Positions 1 to 7,597 of a stretch of DNA of 8,029 nt are shown piece after piece (within the stretch, counting starts at the first letter, position 1; every line of letters begins with the position of its first letter). Below the pieces are notes generated by a model. That model saw only the letters and a list, made by a program, of their open reading frames with translations. It was not told the origin of the DNA and searched no databases. The position numbers and the translations under genes are program-made. The DNA is from Verrucomicrobiales bacterium (GTDB taxonomy: Bacteria > Verrucomicrobiota > Verrucomicrobiia > Verrucomicrobiales > Verrucomicrobiaceae), in the NCBI GenBank assembly GCA_003453085.1, contig DMMK01000113.1, positions 1-8,029 of the forward strand, given 5' to 3'.

Positions 1-1599
1 GCGCAAGGACAGGGCCAGGCGCTGGAATCGCCGAATGCCTGGGTGCGTGACAAGGCGCAGCAGATGCTGCTGTGGAAAGCTGGGGATCAGGCAGTGCCAG
101 CGCTGAAAAACATGGCCGTCAAAGCAAAGTTGCCTCAATTCCGGCTGCAAGCTCTGTGCGTGCTGGACGGGCTGCAGGCCTTGACGTCAGAGGAGGTGAT
201 GGGGGCCCTCAACGATGTGCATCCAGGCGTACGAGAGAATGCACTGCGGCTGGCTGAAAAGTTTCCCACGGAGGCCATGGCTGCGGCGGTGGCCAAGCTT
301 GTCGAGGATCCGGATGCGAAGGTGAGGTTACAGCTTGCTTTCAGCCTCGGCCAATGGCCCCAGGCCAAACCGGGTCAGGCGCTGGCCCAGCTTTTTCGCT
401 CTCATGGGGAAGATTCCATGATGGCCACGGCCTGTCTCAGTTCTGCCCTGCCTCATCTCACAGAGATGTCCCGTGCGGCGAGTCTGACCTCTCTGGAGAC
501 ACTGGTGCAAATGGCCTTGGCCGTGGGAAACCGAGAGGCTTTGGCTGAGCTCATCAAACCCTCGGTGAAAGTCGCGGGTGGTGCCGAAAACTGGGATCGG
601 TTAGGCCGTTTTCTCGATGGACTGAACCGTCAAAAAAGCAGCGTTGCGGAGCTTCATAAGAAAAAGCCGGGCGATGAGCTGTCGTCGTTATTGGCCCAAA
701 CGGAGTCCGTTTTTCAAGAGGCGGCTGACAGGCTGGCGTCGGACAAGTCCGTTCCGGTTATGCAAATGGCGGCGGCAGAGCTGCTGGCACGGCGGGAGTC
801 CAGCCGCGAATCGGCTGTCGGTTTTCTCCTGTCGAAGTTGCAAGTCGGGAAGGACTCGGGAGACTGGGAGAAGGCCTTGAAGGTGCTCGTCAAAGTGGGG
901 GATGCACGTTTGACCGGAGTGCTGTTGGAAACCTGGACAGGGTTGCTGCCGACGGCGCGTGAGCAGGCACTGGATGCGCTGATGTCCCGCAATGACTGGA
1001 CGGGCCAGTTGCTGGCCTGGATGGGTGAGGGAAAGCTGTCTGCACGTGAGGTGGATGCGGGGCGACGTTTGCGTCTGATGAATCATCCGAATGCAGAACT
1101 GAAGCAGAAGGCAGAGAACCTCTTCAGTGTTGTGGGATCGCCAGCGCGGACCAAGATCGTGGAGCAGTTCCGGCCTGCCTTGGCCATGAAGATGGAACCG
1201 CAGCGTGGCCAGAAGGTGTATCAGCGCGCCTGCGCGGCCTGTCATGTTTTTGGCAGCGAAGGACGTGCCATAGGGCCGGATTTGAGGACCGTGTCGGATC
1301 ATCCTGCGGAGAAGATTCTGACCAACATTCTGGATCCGAACCTGGACATCCAGCCGGGCTTTCACGCCTACATCTGCACGCTGGGAAGCGGCGAGCAGAT
1401 CTTTGGTCTCATCGCCTCTGAAAGCGCCGCCAGCGTCACCTTCAAGCTGCCCGATGGGTCCTCACGCGCCGTTTTGCGCCAAGACATCGGTAGCCTCAAA
1501 AGCCTGGGCGTCTCCCTGATGCCCGAGGGCCTGGAAGCCGCTCTGACACCGCAGGATCTCGCCGATCTGATCGGGTATTTGAAAGCGGGTAAAAGCTAG
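1..1599 (+). CDS. HEAT-repeat protein with C-terminal PVC-type heme-binding domain (5' truncated)
   Basis: This is the C-terminal 532 residues of a larger exported c-type cytochrome. The frame is open from base 1, so the GTG at 43 is not a credible start. It sits inside a HEAT-like helix that begins upstream (LESPNAWVRDKAQQML). Residues 1 to about 385 are helical HEAT-like repeats, for example HPGVRENALRLAEKFP and DPDAKVRLQLAFSLGQWP. From about residue 400 comes a TIGR02603-type heme-binding domain: CAACH heme c site at 1231-1245, the downstream GPDL motif, and a Met at 1519-1521 in SLMPEGLE that probably is the sixth heme ligand, followed by LTPQDLADLIGYL. In this family the missing N-terminus is usually a beta-propeller or membrane-bound dehydrogenase-like domain (TIGR02604); that is inferred, not seen. 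Periplasmic electron transfer coupled to oxidation of a sugar or alcohol is plausible, but the substrate is unknown. The gene converges with the DUF1501 gene and their stop codons overlap. Confidence 0.9.
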   Translation, partial: AQGQGQALESPNAWVRDKAQQMLLWKAGDQAVPALKNMAVKAKLPQFRLQALCVLDGLQALTSEEVMGALNDVHPGVRENALRLAEKFPTEAMAAAVAKLVEDPDAKVRLQLAFSLGQWPQAKPGQALAQLFRSHGEDSMMATACLSSALPHLTEMSRAASLTSLETLVQMALAVGNREALAELIKPSVKVAGGAENWDRLGRFLDGLNRQKSSVAELHKKKPGDELSSLLAQTESVFQEAADRLASDKSVPVMQMAAAELLARRESSRESAVGFLLSKLQVGKDSGDWEKALKVLVKVGDARLTGVLLETWTGLLPTAREQALDALMSRNDWTGQLLAWMGEGKLSAREVDAGRRLRLMNHPNAELKQKAENLFSVVGSPARTKIVEQFRPALAMKMEPQRGQKVYQRACAACHVFGSEGRAIGPDLRTVSDHPAEKILTNILDPNLDIQPGFHAYICTLGSGEQIFGLIASESAASVTFKLPDGSSRAVLRQDIGSLKSLGVSLMPEGLEAALTPQDLADLIGYLKAGKS

Positions 1600-1600
1600 C
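1595..1600. other. Overlapping convergent stop codons in a GCTAGC palindrome
   Basis: The plus-strand cytochrome gene ends with TAG at 1597-1599 and the minus-strand DUF1501 gene ends with TAG at 1598-1596. Both stops lie in the same CTAG within the palindrome GCTAGC. There is no spacer between the two transcription units, and I see no GC-rich stem followed by a T run on either side. Any terminator must therefore lie inside the opposing coding sequence, or the transcripts overlap. Confidence 0.9.
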
Positions 1601-3023
1601 CTGTGATGAGTTTGTTATTCGCGTGGCCTTCGTTCTGGTCGATGCGCTCAGGACGGCCTTTGTGCGGGTAGATAAGCTGGGTGTGGTCCACGCCTAGCAG
1701 GTGCAGGATGGTGGAGTGAAGGTCATGCACGTGCATCTTGTCCTGGATGGCGTAGAGGCCGAGTTCATCCGTAGCGCCGATGGTCTGGCCGCCTTTGACT
1801 CCGCCCCCAGCCATCCACATGGTGAAGCCGCCAGGGTTGTGGTCGCGGCCACTGCGGCCTTCGCGGAAAGGAGTGCGGCCGAATTCACCGCCCCAGATGA
1901 CAAGGGTTTCATCCAGCAGTCCGCGCTGCTTGAGGTCCGTGAGCAGACCTGCGATGGGGCGGTCCACGGAACGGCACAGACGGCTGTGGTTCTCTTCCAG
2001 CTTGCTGTGGGAATCCCACTTGCTACCAGCGCCGGAGTAGAGTTGCACAAAACGCACGCCGTTTTCGACGAGACGACGGGCTAACAAACAGTTGCGCCCA
2101 TAAACGGCGGTCTCTGGCTTGTCCATGCCGTAGAGGGCCTTGATGGAGGCGCTTTCTTTGCTGAGATCCACGGCCTCGGGGGCCTCGGCCTGCATCTTGT
2201 AGGCGAGCTCGTAGGAGCGGATGCGGGCATCCAGTTCGGTGTTGTCCGTGCGGGTGCGGTTATACTCTTGGTTAAACTTGGCCAGGAGATCCAGCTTCTC
2301 ACGCTGCTGGGCGGAACTGTAGCCTTTGGGGTTGTCCAGATATTTGATCGGAACGCCGTCAGAGCTGAACTCCACGCCCTGATAAACGGCAGGCATGAAG
2401 CCGCTGCCCCAGTTGCGCACGCCATTCACCACGGTGCCTTCGCTGTCCTTGATGACGACAAAGGCAGGGAGGTTTCCGTTCTCGCTGCCGAGACCGTAAT
2501 TTACCCAAGCCCCAAGCGAAGGACGCCCGCCGAAGATGCTGCCAGTATTCATCTGGCAAACGCCGCCGGCGTGGTTGATGCCATCGGAAACGCAGGAGTT
2601 GATGACGGCGAGGTCATCCGCATGTTCCGCCACGTTTTCAAACCAGTCGGAGATCAGCAGGCCACTCTGGCCATACTTTTTCCAGGTGCGTTTGGACTCC
2701 AGCAGCGGGGCACCGCTTTCACCCATGGCGAGCACAGGTTCTTTGAAGCTTGGTGGAAGCTTTTGGCCATTGAGTTTTTGGAGCAGCGGCTTGTGATCAA
2801 AGGTATCCAGATGGCTGGGGCCGCCCTCCATGAAACAGAAGATCACGTTCTTTGCCTGACCGATGCGTTGGGGCAGCTGCTTCAGCACTGGATTGGCCGC
2901 ACTTGGCGCACCGAGCACAGGCTCGCGCATCATGGCGGCGAGCGCCACCGAACCGAAACCGCAGCCCGCCCGGCGGAGAAAGGCGCGGCGGGAAGTGGGG
3001 ATGTCGTAGTTATGGCAGGGCAT
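1596..3023 (-). CDS. DUF1501 family protein, Tat-exported
   Basis: This 475-residue DUF1501 protein belongs to a family related in fold to alkaline phosphatases and sulfatases. It starts with a twin-arginine signal (SRRAFLRRAG, residues 11-20, then a hydrophobic stretch to about 32), so it is exported folded, probably after binding metal in the cytoplasm. Family motifs in order are GGPSHLDTFD (67-76), SDGINHAGG (146-154), DSH (337-339), GGEFGRTP (378-385), GRDHNPGGF (392-400) and VHDLHSTILHLLG (432-444). The Asp, His and Glu of these motifs are the likely metal ligands. No sulfatase C/S-x-P-x-R motif is seen, so sulfatase activity cannot be claimed. The start ATG at 3023-3021 was chosen because it puts the Tat motif at the N-terminus and follows the PSD1 stop by 20 bases. 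The frame stays open to 3215, but that stretch overlaps PSD1 and does not look like a signal peptide. It is last in the operon. DUF1501 genes commonly sit next to PSD1 genes in PVC bacteria, which suggests a shared complex or pathway. Confidence 0.93.
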   Translation of the reverse strand: MPCHNYDIPTSRRAFLRRAGCGFGSVALAAMMREPVLGAPSAANPVLKQLPQRIGQAKNVIFCFMEGGPSHLDTFDHKPLLQKLNGQKLPPSFKEPVLAMGESGAPLLESKRTWKKYGQSGLLISDWFENVAEHADDLAVINSCVSDGINHAGGVCQMNTGSIFGGRPSLGAWVNYGLGSENGNLPAFVVIKDSEGTVVNGVRNWGSGFMPAVYQGVEFSSDGVPIKYLDNPKGYSSAQQREKLDLLAKFNQEYNRTRTDNTELDARIRSYELAYKMQAEAPEAVDLSKESASIKALYGMDKPETAVYGRNCLLARRLVENGVRFVQLYSGAGSKWDSHSKLEENHSRLCRSVDRPIAGLLTDLKQRGLLDETLVIWGGEFGRTPFREGRSGRDHNPGGFTMWMAGGGVKGGQTIGATDELGLYAIQDKMHVHDLHSTILHLLGVDHTQLIYPHKGRPERIDQNEGHANNKLITG

Positions 3024-3043
3024 GGTAGGAAGGGGGATAAAAC
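3024..3043 (-). other. PSD1-DUF1501 spacer, start without Shine-Dalgarno
   Basis: This 20-base gap lies between the TAA of PSD1 and the ATG of the DUF1501 gene. Read on the coding strand, the bases next to the start are CCCCCTTCCTACC followed by ATG. There is no purine-rich Shine-Dalgarno sequence and no room for a separate promoter, so the gene is probably cotranscribed with PSD1. Confidence 0.7.
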
Positions 3044-6000
3044 TTAATGCAGGTAGAAGAACTCGTTGGCGTTCAGCAGCACGTGGCAGAGGTCGGCCAG
3101 GGCGCGCTGGTGGGGATCCACCATGCCGGGGCTGGAGGCTTCGGCACTGGACCAGGCCAAGGCGTCTGGCAGGGGCTCGCGCACATCCCAGGTGACCAGG
3201 GCCGGGGCTTTCCATTGAGCGGCATCGGCCGAGAGGTCTTCGTCTGGAATGATGCCGCGAACGACACGGGCGGCCTCAATGCTGCCATCCCATTGGTGAG
3301 AGGCTGCACGCTTATGTACGCCACCGATGACCAGAGAAGACGACCCGCTGCTAAGGCCGCTGCGCACGGTGTGAGGCACCACGGAGATGAGCTGGGCGGC
3401 ATTCGGCTTATCCACTTGCTTCATCCGGAAGGTGACGGTGTGGGCGTTGCAGGAGACCTTGACTGCAATGTGATACTCAATGCCCAGTTCCAGGCGGAGG
3501 TCCGAAGCCACGGGTTCATAGGTGATGTTGTGGTTCTCATCTTCAGCCACCAGTTGGATGATGAGGTTGCGCGGTTTGAAGCGTGACTTTTCACCGGTCA
3601 CACCCAAGCTCCAGCCGAAGGCTTCGACGTTGTCTTTTCCATTGTTCCAGCGGGAGGCGATGGTGCGGACGGAGGCATTGGCATCCACACTGTCGAGTTT
3701 CACCACGGCTTCGAGGGTGAATTCGTCGCCTTCTTTTTCAGCGGTGCGGGCGATCAGGCGTTCCTGCGGGGTGTTCTCCTTGAACTGGCTGGCGGTGGCG
3801 AGTTCGGCGCTGGTCATGGCGGCGGGACGTTCTTCAATGGCAGGGGTGGCGGTGCGCTCAGCAATGAATTTCTCGGCCAGATCGAGTTCCTTTTTGGTGG
3901 GGGCACGGCCCACAGTGTATTGCCAGATGTCTTCGATCTTGGAGACACGGGCCGCGAGTTTTTGGGCACGTGTCAGTGTCCAGTCGCCATTCAGCAAAAG
4001 CAGCGCCTGGGTCGGTGTGGTGGTGCTTTGACGCTCGGAGGTGCTGGAGAAACCGGCAGGTGCATCCAGGCTGCGCAGGAGCTCATTCTGACTGTTGCGC
4101 TTCTTGATGGTGTAGATGGAGCGACGGGTGCCGTTGCCATCGGTGGAGGGGCCCCCGGTGTTGGCATCCAGCTCTCCGCTGGCTGCCAGCATGGCGTCGC
4201 GAATTTGCTCAGCGTCCAGACGGCGCGGATTGAAGCGCCAAAGGAATTTGTTGGTGGGATCAATCTTCGCCGCGATGGCAGGCACTTCACGATGGGCTGT
4301 CTGACGGTAGGTTGCGGAGAGTAAGATCTCGCGATGCAGTTTTTTCAGGCTCCACCCGCCTGCGAGGAAGCGCTGGGTGAGGTAGTCCAGCAGTTCGGGG
4401 TGCGTTGGCACTTCGCCCAGTTTTCCAAAGTCATTCGGGGTCTCGACGATGCCTTTACCGAACAAATAATGCCAAACGCGATTCGTAATCACGCGGGTGG
4501 AGAGTTGGTTCTCTGGACGGGTGATCCAGGCAGCCAGGGTGCTGCGGCGGCCCGTGGATTTTTCCAGGGGCTTGATTGCAGGCTCTTTAGGCTCCAGCAG
4601 GGTTAGGAAGGCGGGCTGGACATCGAGCTCCCCTTTGCGAGTTTTGAGGGGATTGCGGGGAGCCTTAGAGGACGCATCGGTGGCGACGAAAGCTTTCACC
4701 AGGGGCTCAGGCTTGAGATGGTCGAACTTCTTTAGCTCCTCGATCAAGGCTTGGTAGCGAGCTTTGACCTTCGGATCTTTGATGGATTTTAGGGCATCGA
4801 AACGCTCGCGTTCATACTCCATTTGGCGTTCGCAGAAGTAAGATGCCTGCCAGTCTTCCGGTGCGCGTTCCTCGGGCTTCTTGTCCACCATGGCGCGGAT
4901 GTCTGCCTGAAAGCGCTCATAGGCCTTCCTCACATTGTTTTCGATCATGGGGCCGATGATGCCATCTATCTCCGCCTGGATGTGGGCCGTGGCGGCTTTG
5001 TAAGGGGCCTCTTTATTGGCAAACTCGGCCTGCTCTTCATCGGTGGCCAGGATCAGGTCATCACGCCAGCGGACGGGGGTGAAAAAGGCGCGCAGGGCGT
5101 AGTAGTCCTTTTGTAGGATGGGGTCGAATTTGTGGTCATGGCACTTGGCGCAGCCGAAGCTGAGGCCCAGGAAAAGCTCTCCTGCATTATCGGTCATGTC
5201 CGTCAGCACCACTTCATATTGGCCGCGAGCATCGCGCTGATTGTATTCGTAAATGGGATTGCGCAGGTAGGAGGTTGCCACCAGCACATTCGGGTCTTTG
5301 GGGGCGATCTCATCCCCGGCCAGTTGCTCGCGCACAAACTGATCGTAAGGCTTGTCGTCGTTCAGGCTCTTGATGACATAGTCGCGATACGGCCAGGCGG
5401 CAGGACGAAAGGCATCTTGGTTGTAGCCATCGCTCTCGGCATAGCGAGTGAGGTCTAACCAATGCTGTGCCCAGCGTTCGCCGTAACGAGGGCTGGCGAG
5501 CAGCTCATCCACCAGCTTTTCGTAAGCTTTAGGATCGGTGCTTTTCACGAAGGCCTCCGTCTGCTCTTGAGAGGGAGGCAGGCCATGGAGATTGAAATAG
5601 AGGCGACGAACCAGTTCGTGTCGGTCGGCCTCCGCGGCGGGTGTCAGGCCTAACTCCTGATGCTTTTTGGCAATAAAGCGGTCCACGTCATTGCGAATCC
5701 ACGTGCTTTTGATGTCCGGTGGTGTCGGTTTGGTCAGGGGTTGAAAAGCCCAGTATTGCCGATCTTCATCGGTGAAGCCGTTTTCATCTACGCTGACACG
5801 CGCGGCTTCTGCTTCCGGCCAGGGAGCGCCCATCTTCACCCACTTTTCCAAGATGGCGATTTCCTTGGCAGGAAGCTTTTCCTTTGGAGGCATTTCAAAT
5901 TCCGGCTCCTGATAGCGCACGGCTTCGATGAGAAGGGATTTGTCAGGATCTCCCGCCACCAGGGCCGGGCCGGAATCGCCTCCTGCCTTGATGAAGCCGA

Positions 6001-6181
6001 TGTTATCCAGGCGCAGGCTGCCCTTCTGCTTCTTCTCGCCGTGGCATTCGTAGCAACGGTTCACCAGCACGGGGCGCACCTCTTTCTCAAAGAACTGCAT
6101 GGCGGCGCGTTGGGCGTCGTCCGCAGCGGAGGCGAGCGTCGTCGTGAGACAGGCGATCAGGATGATGGTTGGCTTCGTCAT
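3044..6181 (-). CDS. PSD1 and planctomycete cytochrome C (DUF1549/DUF1553) protein with LamG-like insertion
   Basis: This 1045-residue protein starts with a Sec signal peptide (residues 1 to about 19, cleavage near ASA-AD). A PSCyt1 domain follows: CYECH heme site at 43-47, with the Met of FEMPPKEKL (97) as the probable axial ligand. PSCyt2 (DUF1549) covers about 161-370, including RRLYFNLHGLPPS, SPRYGERWAQHWLDL and a second heme-type site, CAKCH, at 344-348, followed by DHKFDPI. PSD1 (DUF1553) begins near 544 (TNRVWHYLFGKGIVET, DFGKLGEVPTHPELLDYL, RRLDAEQIRDAML, TPTQALLLLN). After TKKELDLAEKFI comes a LamG/concanavalin-like beta-sandwich at about 817-975. Only then does the usual PSD1 ending appear (ALADLCHVLLNANEF). 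The protein probably acts in the periplasm or on the cell surface as a heme protein; its reaction is unknown. It lies 12 bases after fecR and 20 before the DUF1501 gene, in the same operon. The start is the only ATG that gives a proper signal peptide. Confidence 0.93.
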   Translation of the reverse strand: MTKPTIILIACLTTTLASAADDAQRAAMQFFEKEVRPVLVNRCYECHGEKKQKGSLRLDNIGFIKAGGDSGPALVAGDPDKSLLIEAVRYQEPEFEMPPKEKLPAKEIAILEKWVKMGAPWPEAEAARVSVDENGFTDEDRQYWAFQPLTKPTPPDIKSTWIRNDVDRFIAKKHQELGLTPAAEADRHELVRRLYFNLHGLPPSQEQTEAFVKSTDPKAYEKLVDELLASPRYGERWAQHWLDLTRYAESDGYNQDAFRPAAWPYRDYVIKSLNDDKPYDQFVREQLAGDEIAPKDPNVLVATSYLRNPIYEYNQRDARGQYEVVLTDMTDNAGELFLGLSFGCAKCHDHKFDPILQKDYYALRAFFTPVRWRDDLILATDEEQAEFANKEAPYKAATAHIQAEIDGIIGPMIENNVRKAYERFQADIRAMVDKKPEERAPEDWQASYFCERQMEYERERFDALKSIKDPKVKARYQALIEELKKFDHLKPEPLVKAFVATDASSKAPRNPLKTRKGELDVQPAFLTLLEPKEPAIKPLEKSTGRRSTLAAWITRPENQLSTRVITNRVWHYLFGKGIVETPNDFGKLGEVPTHPELLDYLTQRFLAGGWSLKKLHREILLSATYRQTAHREVPAIAAKIDPTNKFLWRFNPRRLDAEQIRDAMLAASGELDANTGGPSTDGNGTRRSIYTIKKRNSQNELLRSLDAPAGFSSTSERQSTTTPTQALLLLNGDWTLTRAQKLAARVSKIEDIWQYTVGRAPTKKELDLAEKFIAERTATPAIEERPAAMTSAELATASQFKENTPQERLIARTAEKEGDEFTLEAVVKLDSVDANASVRTIASRWNNGKDNVEAFGWSLGVTGEKSRFKPRNLIIQLVAEDENHNITYEPVASDLRLELGIEYHIAVKVSCNAHTVTFRMKQVDKPNAAQLISVVPHTVRSGLSSGSSSLVIGGVHKRAASHQWDGSIEAARVVRGIIPDEDLSADAAQWKAPALVTWDVREPLPDALAWSSAEASSPGMVDPHQRALADLCHVLLNANEFFYLH

Positions 6182-6193
6182 GGTCGGGGAAAT
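6182..6193 (-). other. fecR-PSD1 spacer, start without Shine-Dalgarno
   Basis: A 12-base gap separates the TAA of the FecR gene from the ATG of PSD1. The coding strand reads TAA, then ATTTCCCCGACC, then ATG. There is no purine-rich ribosome-binding sequence, and the spacing implies one transcript and probable translational coupling. Confidence 0.7.
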
Positions 6194-7597
6194 TTATTTG
6201 AGGCGCAGCAGTGGGGCGCGGGCCGTGGGGTGCTCTTTGGCGGCAAAGGCGTGAGCGAGGCCTGAGGGATCGGTTTCGCCCGTCTCACGGACGATGACAA
6301 AACTAACAAATCCGTTGGTATCCTCGCGAATGAATTTTGCGAGTTCATCGCCACGGACAGTGAGTGGCCCGCCGGAGCCGCCACGTGGGATCCAAAACTC
6401 AGCCAGCTTGCGTAGCTTGTCAGCATCGGGACCGGCATCGTTGCAGCCCGGCATGGAGACCCAGGTCATCTGCTTTTCATCCCAGGCATCCAGTTTTTCA
6501 TCGGTCACTCCATAGACGGAGAAGCGGGATTCATCCGGCACCAGAGCGGAGAAGCCGAAACCGCTAGGCTCTGGATCCAGCACGATCTGCGCTTCCTGAA
6601 CGTTGTCAGTGGGGATCTGTGAAAGGTCGAAGGTGAGGATGGCGCGGCGTTCATTCTTGACTCCAGGAGCGAGGTCCGTGTGCTTGACGATGATCAGTGG
6701 ATGAGTGCCCATCGGTGCGCCATTGTCGCCCCGGCGGGCATAACCATCTTTGCCGCGACCAAAGGAGGTGGGAATGGCTGTCCAACCACCCGCTTCTTGG
6801 ACGGCTTCACCCCGGGTCGGCTCCTGGCCTAACAAAGTGTTGCCTGAGCCGACATGCAGACCTTTGCCTTCCGTGAGGCGCTTGATCTTGCCATCTTTAA
6901 GACCGCCGATTTCGACTTCGCCCTCAAAGACACGTACTTGGGAATTGCCTGCGGAGCCTGCGGTCACGCCAAACTTGGTGCCCAGATCCACCACCTGAAT
7001 GTCGGGGGTATCAATGGTGAAACCATGGGCGGGTTCCGGAACCTCGGCCGTGAGGGTGCCTTCGATGAGGCGACAATGCATGGCCGTGAGAATTTCCAAC
7101 GTGGTTGGAGCCTCCATCGTCACCGTTGCACCGCTCTTGAACTTCAGCGTGGCGATGCCTTCGACGAGGGCGAGCTTACCGGTGCCCAGTTGGGAATCCA
7201 CGGCGGTGGGGAGATCCGAACCTGCCCAGCGGCAGTTCTCCGCCTGGATCAGGGTGGCGACCAGGGGAAGGGCAGGGGAGCCTTTGCCCGGCATGAGAAC
7301 ACTGGCAGCCAAGGTCACACAAGCCGCTGCGGCTGCGGACCAGAGTGCGATCGGCCAGCGACGCAGAGGTTTGGCCTGAGCCTGGGCTGCGGGGGCTTCT
7401 TCGGCGATGTCCAGCAGGCCGACGAGGGACTCGCTCTGCGCCCGGAGGGTGGAGTGCAGCCAGACCTGCTCCACATACAGGGCACGCAGGTCCGCATCGC
7501 CGATCACATCGGCCTTCAGCGCCTCATGCTCCTCTGGGGGGAGGAGGCCTTCCAGGGCGCGCTGGATACGGTCCAGAGATGAGTCGGAGGTATTCAT
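6194..7597 (-). CDS. FecR-family transmembrane regulator with C-terminal DNRLRE-like domain
   Basis: This 467-residue single-pass membrane protein is probably the regulator of the adjacent sigma factor. Residues 1 to about 78 are cytoplasmic and helical (LLPPEEHEALKADVIGDADL, then VEQVWLHSTL) and lack a zinc-finger anti-sigma motif. One membrane segment follows at about 81-102 (WPIALWSAAAAACVTLAASV). The FecR domain is at about 145-231 (EGIATLKFKSGATVTMEAP, FTIDTPDIQVVDLGTKFGV, QVRVFEGEVEIGG). Residues from about 295 to the end resemble a DNRLRE/CBM96-type jelly-roll (RRAILTFDLSQIP, AQIVLDPEPSG, WDEKQMTWVSMPG) and would lie outside the membrane. The start ATG at 7597-7595 overlaps the sigma stop as ATGA, giving translational coupling. 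An in-frame ATG at 7627 would add ten residues inside the sigma gene and is less likely. The orientation and the beta-sandwich tail suggest a sensor of an external polymer; this is inference. Confidence 0.88.
   Translation of the reverse strand: MNTSDSSLDRIQRALEGLLPPEEHEALKADVIGDADLRALYVEQVWLHSTLRAQSESLVGLLDIAEEAPAAQAQAKPLRRWPIALWSAAAAACVTLAASVLMPGKGSPALPLVATLIQAENCRWAGSDLPTAVDSQLGTGKLALVEGIATLKFKSGATVTMEAPTTLEILTAMHCRLIEGTLTAEVPEPAHGFTIDTPDIQVVDLGTKFGVTAGSAGNSQVRVFEGEVEIGGLKDGKIKRLTEGKGLHVGSGNTLLGQEPTRGEAVQEAGGWTAIPTSFGRGKDGYARRGDNGAPMGTHPLIIVKHTDLAPGVKNERRAILTFDLSQIPTDNVQEAQIVLDPEPSGFGFSALVPDESRFSVYGVTDEKLDAWDEKQMTWVSMPGCNDAGPDADKLRKLAEFWIPRGGSGGPLTVRGDELAKFIREDTNGFVSFVIVRETGETDPSGLAHAFAAKEHPTARAPLLRLK
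7594..7597 (-). other. ATGA stop-start overlap (sigma/fecR)
   Basis: The coding-strand ATGA joins the fecR start (ATG, 7597-7595) to the sigma factor stop (TGA, 7596-7594). The upstream sequence CGCCCCCACCCC has no Shine-Dalgarno element. Ribosomes finishing the sigma factor probably restart here, which would keep the regulator and sigma factor in fixed proportion. Confidence 0.8.

Noticed and set aside
43..45. GTG at 43 as the start of the left gene
   Set aside because: The frame is open to base 1 and the codon falls inside a HEAT helix (NAWVRDKAQQ), so the gene begins outside the window.
688..1365. Minus-strand open frame of 225 codons opposite the HEAT/cytochrome gene
   Set aside because: The composition is rich in His, Arg and Gln with no domain, and the opposite strand encodes clear HEAT repeats and a heme site.
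1507..1550. Possible terminator hairpin (GCCCGAGGGC) near the end of the left gene
   Set aside because: The stem is only about four pairs, lies within the conserved C-terminal coding region, and has no following T run.
2268..3047. Long open frame on the plus strand (259 codons) opposite the DUF1501 gene
   Set aside because: It is antisense to a gene with strong family motifs along its whole length, shows no recognisable domain, and is explained by GC-rich codon use.
3024..3215. Upstream extension of the DUF1501 gene to an ATG at 3215
   Set aside because: The extra 64 residues overlap the PSD1 coding end, are low-complexity in Arg and Pro, and would bury the Tat signal inside the protein.
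5660..6265. Plus-strand open frame of 201 codons opposite the start of PSD1
   Set aside because: It is a shadow of the PSD1 signal peptide and PSCyt1 region; no start signal or domain is seen.
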